Shown here piece after piece: positions 23,755 through 36,750 of a stretch of 64,000 nucleotides of DNA. Source of the DNA: Hydractinia symbiolongicarpus (Eukaryota > Cnidaria > Hydrozoa > Anthoathecata > Hydractiniidae); assembly GCF_029227915.1 (NCBI RefSeq), contig NC_079886.1, positions 19,318,501 to 19,382,500 on the forward strand. Direction: 5' to 3'. Position numbers and translations under genes: made by a program. Position 1 is the stretch's first letter; every line of letters starts with the position of its first letter. The notes under the pieces were generated by a model. That model ran no database searches. It saw only the letters and a list, made by a program, of their open reading frames with translations, and was not told where the DNA came from.

Positions 23755-24107
23755 GTGCCTTTAAAGGTTTTTTGAAGACGTTAAGATTCGGGGATCTAGG
23801 TTTAGAAAACTTACCCAATTGTTTCTCAAGTGGTCCCTAGTTACCTAGGGGTGCAAAATGACTGACTTTACCACCTCATTTCCAAGTTATTTGGCCTCAA
23901 GTTTTAAGTGCACAGTAAATGGCTTCATTAATTTAAAGTGAGATATTAACGTTAAAGTGTTGATATTGACGTCGCGCCGTAAGGCAGAAAATTTAACATT
24001 GAAGACATCACTTTTTCGCCTGGATCAAAGAAAAATCAACACATCCACTTTGCCTGTTACAGACACATAAACACACAGACAGACACACTCTCCGTGTTAT
24101 TATAAGA
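23755..24107 (-). mobile_element. 5' part of a non-autonomous Helitron
   Basis: On the minus strand it begins TCTTATAATAACACGGAGAG, then a TGTGTCTGTCTGTG run and CTGTAACAGGCAAAG. It follows the family order to the block with AACCTAGATCCCCGAATC near 23780. The 3' hairpin and CTAG end are absent, so only about half of the element remains. Confidence 0.7.
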
Positions 24108-26700
24108 AACTGAAAGGAAAATTTTCTTAATGCAATCTTCTAGCGGCTGAAGTAGGAATCCAATTTCCAATGATATTGGTGTATCTTCCACGTAGGCCAT
24201 GTGTGAATGCACATAACGTGGATCGTGGGTCCACTCTAGCAATCCGAGAAAGAACTTTAATTTTGCAACTCATTCTTTAACTTTTTGCTTGACAAAATTG
24301 TTTTTGAATGTGTGTGTACCAATGGTTGCCCCGAAATGTTTTCTACCTTCTTTGATAATTCTTATTCCCCCATTTTTGAAGACATTCTCTGCTGACTCTA
24401 AATGCTTCTTCTGTACAATCAGCCACGTCTTGCTCTCATTTACATAATAACCAATCGATGGACCATGTAGAATCAGTAGATCCCACCATTGAAGCAATTC
24501 TCCCAGCTTTTCAGCCCCAGTGGGATCTTTGGTGTAGGCCACCTGCTTTGTCGTATTTGAAGAATCTGTAGAATTTGATGTGTAGCGAAATGGTCTGTTT
24601 ATCGTTGACATTAATGGTGTTATTTCAAGAGCATGTATAGTCATGGCAATCGGGTCGGCCTGCGTTGCCCCTTCTTCAGATAAGATCTCTGTCCCGACAT
24701 AGATATACTAAAAGGATAAAGATATCAAACACCAACAGATCTATTGCATTATGCGTGTTTCCTCTATTCAATTCAATTTCAAAGGAAATGAAATTAACTA
24801 AGGATTTTTTTTATAACAACAAACTCGATTCTTCATAAATGGCATATTTAATAACACAAGCCAATGGGAGCATAGCTATATCACGTGCGTAAGTAATAAT
24901 TATTTACCGCTTTTTTCACGACAATTCAGTTTTTTACGAGAAGGAAACAAGATGGCTGTTGAAAACTTTTAAGAAAGTTATTTTGCTGAAATGAAATAGA
25001 TGAACATTCAGAGATAAATATAACTTTGCTTCAAAATGGAAATGAAGTTGAGAGTTTTGAGATTGAAATGCGTGACGACATCCACAGGTTCTCATAGACT
25101 TTTTTTCACTTCGATAAAAGAGACAGCGCGACACAAGAAGCCAATAAGGGCTGTGGAAACGAGACTGACCTTTTTACTTTTTTAAAAGCTGTAAAAGAAA
25201 GCACCTATAATCTCAGACTATGAGACTATTAACAAACTATTTTTTTACTGTATAATCGTTATAGAAATAAAGAAGTATACAAAAGCATCTCGGTAGTCTC
25301 GTGTCATGTACATCAATTGTTGGCCGAGTGTCTGGTCTCCCAGAGGTGTTACCTCGCAGGTCTCTAATTAAATTCGATTCGATTCTACAAATTCACATCA
25401 ATATCCATTACAATATTCAAGAAGTACTTTTAAATAATGAAATAAATTGTAGATTTATTCTTGTGGCAGCCATGTTTAAACAAAAAAATGATTGTGATAC
25501 TCGGTGCTTTTAATAATTTCAGTTTTCGCAATTCTCTTGAAAAAGTGTAAACAAACTTTTAAACTCTTATATTATGACAGGCTTTAATTCTGATAAAATT
25601 GCTGACTCCAGTAGATAAAATAAATATTATACTATTTACAAAATGTCAGAATAGCTTTGAACAACTGTAGTTTTCGTAAAATACTAACACTACCTACAAC
25701 AAGTAAATCCAGCGTGACATGAACCATGCCTCACGAAAATATTAAATTTTTGTTTTATTTTTTATATTGCGCGCCGAATATTTTTTGTCCAGAATAAGAG
25801 ATCCCGGATGCGTTTAACAAAAAACACTGGATCTAGTAAACGCACACATGTTTAATTGTTCCGTAATATAATAGAAAATTGAAAATAGTTTTTTCTCGTT
25901 GTGCATACTTCTCTGTTCGTATATCCATGCCTCCACCAAGCACAAAAAGTCTAGCAGGTCTGCTTTGATACGTAGGTAGCAATTGATGGACAAATAAGTT
26001 TTAATATTATGAATCATCACAGATCTATTGAGTGAGTTAAAAGCATTTGGCATCAATAAAACTCCTTCACGATCGTTACTTTTGAAGAAGTCATTCATAG
26101 TATGAACAGCAATTTCACAGCCAGATTTTTGACCCGCACGCAACTGCAAATTACCAGCTGCTTCTAAGACACCTTCTTCAATACAGTCATGACACATTTC
26201 CCCAAAATCCTTCTGAAGACTTCAGCAATTCCAATAGGTCTCAGCCCTGCACATTTATCTAATGGTATTAACCTACAGGACATTAGAGCTTCTATTGTTG
26301 CACATTGATTCAACTTCTCCATTTCGATCATACATAATTGCTTTACCATTCGTGCAACTGTTCTTCTCAGGTAACTGCCATTATCTCCATAGATATGTAA
26401 ACAAAAAATTCGCCTCTATTCATCTACATTATTTCCGGAGGGTCTGCAAGCCCCTTTTCGTTGCAGCTGCATATTTCTTAACCAATTCAAGTGTTTTTTC
26501 ATCAAAAACGATTTCGTGCACATAATTCACCGGTCCTTCAAGTAAGAAATTTTCATTCTTTGGTCTTGCTGTAGGATGTTTTTCCACAGGTTACTGCTTT
26601 GTTAAGTAGTTTCAGGGCTGCATTAACTTTTCCATTTCTCATGTAGTTGGAAACCGTTTTAGCAACATATTCAACAACATGAACTGCAGTAGGCTAAATT
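24050..26700 (-). pseudogene. Decayed reverse transcriptase retroelement, copy 1
   Basis: Minus-strand pieces in order: KVNAALKLLNKAV (near 26630), VNYVHEIVFDEKTLELVKKY (near 26500), CMIEMEKLNQCATIEALMSC, CAGLRPIGIAEVFRRILGKC (near 26230), [37 protein letters not shown] (motif A region), then an interruption of about 1.1 kb (24720-25810). Beyond it come EEGATQADPIAM (motif B region, near 24690), ALEITPLMSTINRPF, and QVAYTKDPTGA where the catalytic Y/F-A-D-D box is expected. The last pieces are HFGATIGT and LLQPLEDCIKKIF. Several frameshifts and stops, a motif A reading M-P-NAFN in place of a D-A-type motif, and loss of the ADD triad make it dead. I associate this RT type with cnidarian genomes but am unsure of its retroelement class. 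Confidence 0.75.
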
Positions 26701-27517
26701 TCGTTACCTCAGCAGAAACAAAGATGTGTGTACCATTAACAACGGCAATCTTTGTCTTCTGGGTATGGACATAAAGGTACTGGCGAAAGAACTGCCCTGA
26801 AACAATGCAAACTTAAAAAAGTAAAAAGAAGTTAATTCTCACATTGCTTCTATTGTGTATAATTTTTCTGAAAACTCCACGAGTCAACTGTGCCAATTTC
26901 CGTCGAAACAAATACCAATTTTGGCATGAAACTTCATTTAGATAACTTCCGAGTAGTTAGTTAGTCAATTAGTTAGTCAATTAACAGTTGGAAACCAATA
27001 CTATCCTCGCAGGCGAGATAGTAATAAAGTTATGTTTTCTAGAGTGCATGTGCATAACGTATTTTAGCCATTTTCGTTGTAGAAGACGTTCAATAAAAGA
27101 AGAAGGTTGAGTCATGTTATACCCCTGCAATGTATTTCATTGTTCATGTGAGTAAAGAGAAAAGATTAAAGTGACAAATCACACGTTTCATCTTAATTTA
27201 TCGATTCTTTTACCATCAAAACTTCTATTTTGAAGTAACCTTTAATCAAGCATTGTCATAACATTTGAAAGATCTTCATGCAGTAACTTCATTTTTGGGT
27301 AAAACTTTTAGCAACAGAATAAGTGCTTTAGGGCATTCCAAATCTGTATCTTTTCAAACCTCTCAAACGAATAGACGTATTTAATTTTTCAGAAGTAAAA
27401 TGTTACAAACATGCATGGTATGATGTTTAAGTGTAAAATAGATTACCATGTCTTTTATTCTTTTTTAAAACACATAACACACAATTACGGCATGTCCTAG
27501 CGTGCAGTAACATGGGA
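24618..27517. repeat. Tandem 2.9-kb duplication, left copy
   Basis: This segment recurs at 27533-30439 in the same orientation. The two copies differ by scattered substitutions and small indels; by eye, identity is in the high nineties. The copies start at TGTTATTTCAAGAGCATG and end at GTGCAGTAACATGGGA. A 15-base filler (27518-27532) separates them and partly repeats the CAGTAACA just before it. Confidence 0.95.
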
Positions 27518-27532
27518 CAGTAACACGTAACA

Positions 27533-29640
27533 TGTTATTTCAAGAGCATGTATAGTCATGGCAATCGGGTCGGCCTGCGTTGCCCCTTCTTCAGATAAGA
27601 TCTCTGTCCCGACATAGATATACTAAAAGGATAAAGATATCAAACACCAACAGATCTATTGCATTATGCGTGTTTCCTCTATTCAATTCAATTTCAAAGG
27701 AAATGAAATTAACTAAGGATTTTTTTTATAACAATAAACTTGATTTTTCATAAATGGCATATTTAATAACACAAGCCAATGGGAGCATAGCTATATCACG
27801 TGCGTAAGTAATAATTATTTACCGCTTTTTTCACGACAATTCAGTTTGTTACGAGAAGGAAACAAGATGGCTGTTGAAAACTTTTAAGAAAGTTATTTTG
27901 CTGAAATGAAATAGATGAACATTCAGAGATAAATAAAACTTTGCTTCAAAATGGAAATGAAGTTGAAAGTTTTGAGATTGAAATGCGTGACGACATCCAT
28001 AGGTTCTCATAGACTTTTTTTCACTTCGATATAAGAGACAGCGCGACACATGAAGCCGATAAGGGCTGTGGAAACGAGACTGACCTTTTGACTTTTTTAA
28101 AAGCTGTAAAAGAAAGCACCTATAATCTCAGACTATGAGACTATCAACAAACTATTTTTTTTACTGTATAATCGTTATAGAAATATAGAAGTATACAAAA
28201 GCATCTCGGTAGTCTTGTGTCATGTACATCAATTGTTGGCCGAGCGTCTGGTCTCCCAGAGGTGTTAACTCGCAGGTCTCCAATTAAATTCGATTCGATT
28301 CTACAAATTCACATCAATATCCATTACAATATTCAAGAAGTACTTTTAAATAATGAAATAAATTGTAGATTTATTCTTGTGGCAGCCATGTTTAAACAAA
28401 AAAATGATTGTGATACTCGGTGCTTTTAATAATTTCAGTTTTCGCAATTCTCTTGAAAAATTGTAAACAAACTTTTAAACTCTTATATTATGACAGGTTT
28501 TAATTCTGATAAAATTGCTGACTCCAGTAGATAAAATAAATATTATACTATTTACAAAATGTCAGAATAGCTTTGAACAACTGTAGTTTTCGTAAAATAC
28601 TAACACTACCTACAACAAGTAAATCCAGCGTGACATGAACCACGCCTCACGAAAATATTAAAATTTTTGTTTTATTTTTTATATTGCGCGCCGAATATTT
28701 TTTGTCCAGAATAAGAGATCCCGGATGCGTTTAACAAAAAACACTGGATCTAGTAAACGCACACATGTTTAATTGTTCCGTAATATAATAGAAAATTGAA
28801 AATAGTTTTTTCTCGTTGTGCATACTTCTCTGTTCGTATATCCATGCCTCTACTAAGCACAAAAAGTCTAGCAGGTCTGCTTTGATACGTAGGTAGCAAT
28901 TGCTGGACAAATGATTTTAATATTATGAATCATCACAGATCTATTGAGTGAGTTGAAAGCATTTTTGGCATCAATAAAACTCCTTCACGATCGTTACTTT
29001 TGAAGAAGTCATTCATAGTATGAACAGCAATTTCATAGCCAGATTTTTGACCTGCACGCAACTGCAAATTACCAGCTGCTTCTAAGACACCTTCTTCAAT
29101 ACAGTCATGACACATTTCCCCAAAATCCTTCTTAAGACTTCAGCAATTCCAATAGGTCTCAGCCCTGGACATTTATCTAATGGTGTTAACCTACAGGACA
29201 TTAGAGCTTCTATTGTTGCACATTGATTCAACTTCTCCATTTCGATCATACATAATTGCTTTACCATTCGTGCAACTGTTCTTCTCAGGTAACTGCCATT
29301 ATCTCCATAGATATGTAAACAAAAAATTCGCCTCTATTCATCTACATTATTTCCGGAGGGTCTGCAAGCCCCTTTTCGTTGCAGCTGCATATTTCTTAAC
29401 CAATTCAGGTGTTATTTCATCAAAAACGATTTCGTGCACATAATTCACCGGTCCTTCAAGTAAGAAATTTTCATTCTTTGGTCTTGCTGTAGGATGTTTT
29501 TCCACAGGTTATTGCTTTGTTAAGTAGTTTCAGGGCTGCATTAACTTTTCCATTTCTCATGTAGTTGGAAACCGTTTTAGCAACATATTCAACAACATGA
29601 ACTGCACCTCCAGTAGGCTAAATTTCGTTACCTCAGCAGA
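27533..29640 (-). pseudogene. Decayed reverse transcriptase, partial copy 2
   Basis: The same minus-strand pieces as copy 1 are present: CMIEMEKLNQCATIEALMSC near 29230, GLRPIGIAEVLRRILGKC near 29150, and LQLRAGQKSGYEIAVHTMND near 29040. The A-motif piece is further damaged by an extra base near 28964 that shifts the frame. The C-terminal half is cut at the duplication boundary after the motif B region, so this copy is also non-functional. Confidence 0.7.
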
Positions 29641-30439
29641 AACCAAGATGTGTACCATTAACAACGGCAATCTTTGTCTTCTGGGTATGGACATAAAGGT
29701 ACTGGCGAAAGAACTGCCCTGAAACAATGCAAACTTAAAAAAGTAAAAAGAAGTTAATTCTCACATTGCTTCTGTTGTGTATAATTTTTCTTAAAACTCC
29801 ACGAGTCAACTGTGCCAATTTCCGTCGAAACAAATACCAATTTTGGCATGAAACGTCATTTAGATACCTTCCAAGTAGTTAGTTAGTCAATTAGTTAGTC
29901 AATTAACAGTTGGAAACCAATACTATCCTCGCAGGCGAGATAGTAATAAAGTTATGTTTTCTAGAGTGCATGTACATAACGTATTTTAGTCATTTTCGTT
30001 GTAGAAGACGTTTAATAAAAGAAGAAAGGTTGAGTCATGTTATACCCCTGCAATGTATTTCATTGTTCATGTGAGTAAAGAGAAAAGATTATAGTGACAA
30101 ATCACACGTGTCATCTTAATTTATCGATTCTTTTACCATCAAAACTTCTATTTTGAAGTAACCTTTAATCAAGCATTGTCATAACATTTGAAAGATCTTC
30201 ATGCAGTAACTTCATTTTGGGTAAAACATTTAGCAACAGAATAAGTGCTTTAGGGCATTCCAAATCTGTATCTTTTCAAACCTCTCAAACGAATAGACGT
30301 ATTTAATTTTTCAGAAGTAAAATGTTACAAACATGCATGGTATGATGTTTAAGTGTAAAATAGATTAACATGTCTTTTATTCTTTTTTTAAACGCATGAC
30401 ACACAATTACGGCACGTCATAGCGTGCAGTAACATGGGA
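27533..30439. repeat. Tandem 2.9-kb duplication, right copy
   Basis: This is the second copy of 24618-27517. It lacks the part of the reverse transcriptase lying left of 24618 (the ADD-box region and thumb), so the duplication boundary cuts through that gene. The copied segment carries the same older lesions, so the duplication happened after the gene had died. Confidence 0.95.
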
Positions 30440-30662
30440 TCAAAGCATTACATCAAGATAAAAAATAGAAATGAATTTTTCAAACTTTCTGATTACAACT
30501 AAGCAATAACAGTAACTAACAAATTACGAGTTAGTGGTAATGTTATTGCGCGAGTGGGAATGTATTACACTCATTTGTTTCTTTTGTGCGGTAATCATTC
30601 ATGCTTTCTTCAACTGGATTTATATCAGAAGAAAAATTCATGGAAAACTATTGAAAAAAGGT

Positions 30663-30735
30663 ATACCGCGATGGGACTCGAACGCACAATCCGCCGGCTA
30701 GAAATCGGGTGCTTTATCCATTTAGCCACGTAGCT
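30663..30735 (-). pseudogene. tRNA-Arg(TCT)-like gene, decayed
   Basis: The minus-strand sequence has tRNA order: an A-box-like GTGGCTAAATGGATAAAG, anticodon loop TTTCTAG (anticodon TCT, Arg), B-box-like GCGTTCGAGTCCC, and a run of six T shortly after the 3' end. The acceptor stem pairs poorly (two mismatches and two wobbles), the anticodon stem has two mismatches and the T stem has one. A functional tRNA is unlikely. It may be a pseudogene or the head of a SINE. Confidence 0.6.
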
Positions 30736-30739
30736 ATAA

Positions 30740-32340
30740 ACTGCAAATGTTTTTGTAATTGTAATTGGTCTATGTTAAAGGTTACATCATTGTTTAAATA
30801 TTTAGTTTCTTTACAAACACAGCGGAATTCATGCAGAGTGTTAACAACTATCAACAACTTCTGTGCACCTTTGTTGTAAAGCAAGAAAAAGTGATTGATA
30901 CGAGGCCAAGTTTTGTATATTTTTCTCAATCCTATTTTTAGCCTATGCAACTCTTTGGAGAAGTGGAAGTTGCAGAATGTCTTAACACAAACTCATTCCA
31001 GGTAAGAAACTAATTTAGTGACCCACTGGAATTAGAAATGACGTTGCACACACCTAAGAGGGCCTTTTTCCTTTTTTCATATACACTTTAACTTTAAACG
31101 TGTTTATGATACAACTTTGATTCTTGGTGGACATGTTAGTTGTACACACAAAAAATCATTTGGCATTATAAAAAATGAGTTTAGTGACGTCATTGGCATG
31201 CTAGAAGATTTGCTATTTTAACCATACAGATCAAAAAGGCCTTTTTCCCAGAAATGTTGACGGTTATGTCGTTGAAGTTAGTACATGAAAAATACTACAT
31301 TTCAAGATGTGCGAGGTGATGCAGGCAATGTGGTGACGTCGTTGGGGTCGTTTGAGTCAATCCCGTAACATCATCGTCTTCTAGACTGTAACCTCGGCAC
31401 TACCATAAAAATTGCGAGATATTTTTCTTACCAGCTCTTAGTAATAGATGAATGAACTAAGCTGTTAATACAGATTTTTAATTTAACAGTGGTTTATACC
31501 CCTTTTAAATTATAAAGATTTTAATTTTTAACAAAAAGTGTTGACCTGATTTTGACCTTCTGTAAATTGTAATCTCCGGGTTAAGATATACAAGAACATG
31601 AAAAATGTTCATTAAAACACACAAAGCTTTTCTTAAGTAAAAACTCTTACATCGTCAGTTAATCTCCGGTTTCTTCAAACTGTTTGTGATAAAAAATACT
31701 AGAAGCTTTCCCGCGCCCCTTTCCCTTTAAAACTTTTGGTAGACTTTTTTAAATTGAATAAACATTGGCACACTTATACTACTTAAGTAAAGGGACATAA
31801 AATTTTGCTTAGGGTAGCACTTTTTCTGTGATGTCATCGAAAGCTTGAAATCTGTCAAAAATACTACTATCTACTTAAATTTCAATTATTTTCATTGTAG
31901 AAAAATCCAGGCTAATCCGGGAAATCGTTTCCAAATTTAAAAGAATGATTTGTCTTGATGACATAAAGTTGTGTTGTGAGATTAATCCTAATAAAAAGTT
32001 ATTACATTTTCCTCATTATAAAGAATTTCATAAAATTCGAAGGGTAATATCGAGTAATGGTAATTATCTAAGATTATTGAATAAGAAGTTTTAATTTTAT
32101 AACCCTGAAAATAATATAAACAAGCTAACAAATAGAATAACAAAAAATTAAGTAAAATGTGGAAAAACAAGGAGCCGAATCGAGAATACATTTTTCTTAG
32201 TTTAAAAGAAACACACTACAATTACTCATATGTCTAATCTGTACTAATTTAGTTGTGCTTGAGCTCAACAATACTAAAAAATTAAACAATGATGCAATTG
32301 TTCACGTAGAACAATTACAAATTGTTTACGTGTGAAAACA
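30740..32340. other. Intergenic, no supported gene
   Basis: AT-rich sequence with no supported coding region. The 78-codon frame at 30714-30950 overlaps the tRNA-like gene and is not credible. Confidence 0.45.
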
Positions 32341-32341
32341 T

Positions 32342-32414
32342 GGCCACGTGGCCCAATGGATAAGGCACCCGGTTCCTACCTCGGGGATTGTGGGTTCGAA
32401 TCCCATCGTGGCCT
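32342..32414 (+). tRNA. tRNA-Arg (CCT)
   Basis: This is a 73-base cloverleaf. Acceptor stem GGCCACG pairs perfectly with CGTGGCC. The D arm is GCC/GGC with loop AATGGATAA. Anticodon loop TTCCTAC gives CCT, which decodes AGG. The T arm GTGGG/CCCAT has loop TTCGAAT. The A box (GTGGCCCAATGGATAAGG) and B box (GGTTCGAATCC) are both close to consensus, and TTTT follows within six bases of the end. One C-C mismatch and one G-T wobble lie in the anticodon stem. The D-loop, variable loop (GGATT) and T-arm sequence are typical of animal tRNA-Arg(CCT). No intron is present. Confidence 0.85.
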
Positions 32415-32419
32415 ACTAT

Positions 32420-34150
32420 TTTCCCTGTTATTTTTCTGCATATTCAATAAAACAAAGCATCATTGTATTTTTCCCAACACCACCACATTATGTAAACAAT
32501 GGTATGATAAGATTAGCAAGTTGAAAATTAAAAAATATCTCTCTGTCTCTGGTTATGTGTTATTGTATGTTGTGAAATGCCGCAACTGTAAATTATGTGT
32601 ATCCCAGGTGAGAAGAACTTGTAGATTTATATTATATCTAGATATAAAATCTTGCATATTTGTTTCGCTTTATTTTGTAAAAAAATATTTAAAAAGATTT
32701 CAAAAGCCGCTGTAGTTGGATTACGAAAAACTGCAAATTTAGAATTGACTGGTAAAGTGTTTTGCTACTGGAAAGAATTGTCTTGCCTATAAATTCATTT
32801 AGTGCAAAGTGATTTTTCTATGTTTATTTTATTTTTTGATTCTGCAAAACTAAAGGTATGGTGGTTAATGTACTGAAAGAGAGAAAATAAAGTGTCATTA
32901 TTTTTAATAATACCTTTTTTTCTTTCGTGTTTTCCGAAGAATACACTGCATTGAGAGAAGATAGATAAACCCCATTTCTCATGACTATTTTCTACAACAA
33001 AAAGTAGACGAAACAGCTAACGCACGCACTCTCTGAAGCACAGATATATTTTGTGGTTCTGCTAGATCAAATACAATTTAAAACACAGGAAGTACTAATT
33101 TACTAAAAGGGTCAAGGTAAGGTTATTTTGTATTTATGAATATGGGTAGACACAGCAAATGCTAAATAGTTTTAAAAAAGGCGTTGTCTGACATATGTAT
33201 GTCTTCTTTTCAAATTACCAAGACAATATTGGAAAGGCAAAAGAATAAACTTAAATGCTGAAGATAATTCAATTCCATCGGTAAACTTTGCAATTTAACA
33301 ATTGGTGCGTTGTGCATGTCAAATGAACATAAATATTGCGCTTAACAAATTCACAACATGTAATACAGTGTCTATCTGATAGATAAGTTATTTAAGTTAA
33401 ATTGCAAGAGGCTTTTAAAAGCTATTTTGTTTTATTTTAAAGTTAAGCACAGATTCATAGGTTTTCATAAATATATGGTTTTAATTGTTACATCTTTAAT
33501 TTTCTATTTAATTTCATTTATAATATCCCGATTTCTCAATTTATCCAAATGATTGTACTCTAGATGATTCATTGCATCAAAAAGATTTCCTGAGAAATTT
33601 TTTTTAAGTGTTTGAATGCCCTTATGGAAAAAGGATTGGAAAGTAGAAACATTAAAAAATCTACTCGTGAGGAAGCCGATAACCCTAATTAGTTTAATTA
33701 GAAAGAATACAGATTTACTAAATAACTTTTTAACAAAGTAGGTGACCTAGAAAAGAAAAAATGAACCACCAGCATATGGGGATAATTTCGATGAAAAGAA
33801 ATTTAAGAAGGTTGCTAAAATGAAAATAGCTGAATTTGGCTCGTAGAAATAAATTTTTACATAAGCCAATTGCAATTAAAATGTATAAATGTAGTCTTAG
33901 AATCACAAAAGAAACAATCAATATTTGAGGACGATGGACTGACAATAGACGGTTAATTACATTTTTGGTGCAACGCCGGATTAGAAAATATTCATGAAAA
34001 TACAATTGGCATATGGAAAGTCAAGTGTTTATTTCGATCAAGAGTTTTGGAATTATATCCAATCTGAAGCAGCGAACTTTTATTTAACAAAAATGTTGAC
34101 CAAATTAGTTCAAAAGAATATAAATGAATGAATATTTTACGTCCGATGAC
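32420..34150. other. Intergenic, no supported gene
   Basis: The frame that begins over the tRNA (32332-32715) reads through it and is not a gene. A hydrophobic minus-strand frame at 33730-34005 has no motif. Nothing else is supported. Confidence 0.4.
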
Positions 34151-34171
34151 ATACTGTCATTTATATATGTA

Positions 34172-34325
34172 CAGTGCACATCCGTTAATTCGAACGCCGC
34201 TTAATTCGAACATTCTTTATTTCACATAAATTTTTGTTCCCTTTAGATTGGTCTAATAAAGTCTTATATTTTGTAGTGCTTAATTCGAACTCCGTTTATT
34301 TGAACATTTCGCTAATTCAAAGTGT
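34172..34325. mobile_element. Tigger/pogo-like terminal repeat sequence
   Basis: After TA, the sequence CAGTGCACATCCGTTAATTC begins a set of repeats of TTAATTCGAAC or close variants at 34184, 34200, 34280 and 34305. A start of CAGT next to TA, with repeated TTAATTCGAA, is how many pogo/Tigger non-autonomous elements begin. The opposite terminus was not found with confidence, so extent and completeness are unknown. Confidence 0.45.
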
Positions 34326-34654
34326 TTCTTAGATCCGTAGGCTAAAAAACGCTTGAACTTTTGCGCACTTATAATCTAAAACTGTAATAAATTTTTTTTC
34401 GTTTTTTTGCATCAATGGTGGTAAAATTTCTTTCAACTTTTCAAAAAAAATATGCATTCTCAGTAAAATGGAGTTTACAGGGTATCTGATTAACTCTTTC
34501 CCCAGTTACTTCTACTTTGCAGCTGTAACAAAGTAGTAACAAATTCCTATACATCCTTCAAAAGAATTTTGAGAAACTTTATCCGAATTCGTATTTTTTT
34601 CTATATCCGATAATTCGGATATTCACTAATAAGCAGATATTGCAGAACCGTTCG

Positions 34655-34753
34655 TTGAATATCAAGATTTATCACTCGAGGTGAGCAATATTCCACGAGT
34701 CGCAGCCGAGTGGAATATTGCCTCAACAAGAGTGGATAAATCTGATATTCGAC
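34655..34753. repeat. Palindromic foldback, about 44-bp arms
   Basis: The left arm GAATATCAAGATTTATCACT...CAATATTCCAC and right arm GTGGAATATTGCC...GATTTATCC-type sequence pair over about 44 positions with a few indels, around a 9-base centre (GAGTCGCAG). It shares its core with the foldbacks at 17053 and 17342. Confidence 0.75.
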
Positions 34754-34759
34754 GAGCTG

Positions 34760-36750
34760 CATGTATTATATGCTTTATTGTATACCTAATACCTCTTTTT
34801 TTGTTTTCGATTTTGTTTATGTGTTGTGTCAGTGTCGAAAAGCACCACAAAAAGTAAAAATCGATTCAAAAAACGGGCCAGGCATTTTGAGGAAGTAAAA
34901 TTTTGTTATGATTGTATTTTTCGATAACTTGAAAATTTAAAAAAAACAATATTACACAAATTAGTAAAAAAAATTGCATTTTAACTTACATTTTAACGAA
35001 AAACAATTTTGGTTATAAAACTAATGAAATTAATAAATAGACATTTTAACAGATTCAATATGTGCCATTTGACAATTACGTTAATTCTGATTAAAATAAA
35101 AATTGCAGTTGTTAAATTCAATGTGGTAAGTGCAACGTCCTAAAAAATAGGAGAGCGTTGACTGTATTGCCTGGACCGTATTGCCTGGATCGATGAATTT
35201 GGAGAAGCCACTAACTGGTCATGTGGTGTTTGATTGGTGGTAGTTTCTACGCCAAAGTCAAATGTTACATCGCTGTCACAAAATTTCGAAAGCTCGTTCG
35301 ACTCGTTTCGTATCGGGACCTGTGCTAGAATAGGATCGTATACTGCATTCTGATCTATGGCAACTTAAGCATTATAAAATGTTATATGACGAGCCTGAAA
35401 ACTTGATTGGTCCAATGTGATGACTGATGTTGCTAAAATACAATAATTGATGTAAACGTGACAATTCAGTGTCGAGGCTGATAATCTTCAATATACTCTT
35501 AAGGATGTTGACTCCCAAAACCTTTCATCATACCATGGACCAGAATGGTCATCACTAACAGATGCTCTAGGGCTTTGAAAGAAACTTTCGCATACTGGAT
35601 TATGCATTTAAACGAACGTAAACAAAAAAAATCGATTTGATGTTTCGCGAGAATCCGCCAACTTAATTCATGTATCCTGTATATTCACATTAGAGAATGG
35701 ATTATCGCCTATGTAGAGTATTTCATTCGGTTTACAAGTAATGCTTCATGTGTTTTTACTTTAAGGATTTAATAGTATTAATTTTTGGCGGGCTCTTTTA
35801 CTAGGCATGTGGTTTTTCCAGATTTATCGCCCACTAGCAACTAGGTCTCCCTTCCGGTGCTCCACTCTACCAAAAAGTGCAGGTTAATAGGATAAAGACA
35901 CTTAATTCCAGTTTTTTCAGCTTCTGGTATGACGAAGACAAGAAAAGGTCTCGCCAGGTAACAGACAAACTGTGCTAAGTGCGATGCTTTATAGTAGGCA
36001 ATTCCATATTATATTTAGAGAATCTTGTCTGTTTAAATCGACCAAGTGTATTTGCTTTTGTATAACAAACGAATTATTTTTTTGGAATAAGCTAGTACTA
36101 AGAATCAAGAATTGTGTTCAACTACGTAAATAGTCAAGACGGAAGTCTTCTTCTTGTTTTTTTTTCTTTGTTATGTAAACACATTTTGCGTACAAATGCA
36201 AAATTTTGCTAGCAAGTCCGCCATTCATGGTAGATCGGTTGGTGTTCTTAACTAAATGTTTGTCCAGTAATGTCTAGACTGTAAGGAAAAAAACGTCCGC
36301 TAAGAAATACCATTATACATGAAAATAGGGTCATGTCAGGGATTATTGCTATTTAAAGAAGTGGAAGCCGAGCCGATGTGCTTCGCTAGAGTGCTTTCAG
36401 CATCAGAAATCTAAATAATGGGATAATCAGCGCATTTCTGCAGTAACCGATAAATGTTACTTTCGTATTTTCTCGGTAATCGCTGCAAGCCACTTATTGT
36501 GGCCAGATAATGACTCTGGTTTAACAAGTTGCGCAAGATCTAGTAAAATGGTTGGAAAGGTAACATGTCCTAGATTTGCTATCTTGAGGAGGAACAGAAG
36601 CAGGTATCGAATGTCACGGTAAGAGTGTCTGTAGCCTTAGACATAAGATCTTATCGCAGGTACTGTGATGTTGTTGGAATTGTAACGGTATGAGTGATGC
36701 TTTTAATAAAATTTCTCTAGGGTTCTTGACAGCCTCTATTTTATTGTATA
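34760..36750. other. Intergenic, one unassigned open stretch
   Basis: On the minus strand, 35145-35350 is open for about 68 codons with protein-like composition (NAVYDPILAQVPIRNES, TFDFGVETTTNQTPHD). There is no start codon and no family match. It could be an exon, but splice sites are weak. The rest shows no supported feature. Confidence 0.3.

Noticed and set aside
24057-24110. TG-rich run as a separate microsatellite
   Set aside because: It is the internal start region of a Helitron copy.
32332-32715. 127-codon frame starting over the tRNA-Arg
   Set aside because: Its first 25 residues are a translation of the tRNA gene, and the rest has no motif.
35145-35350. Possible exon on the minus strand
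   Set aside because: Open for about 68 codons with good composition, but no start, weak splice sites and no family; kept only as a note.
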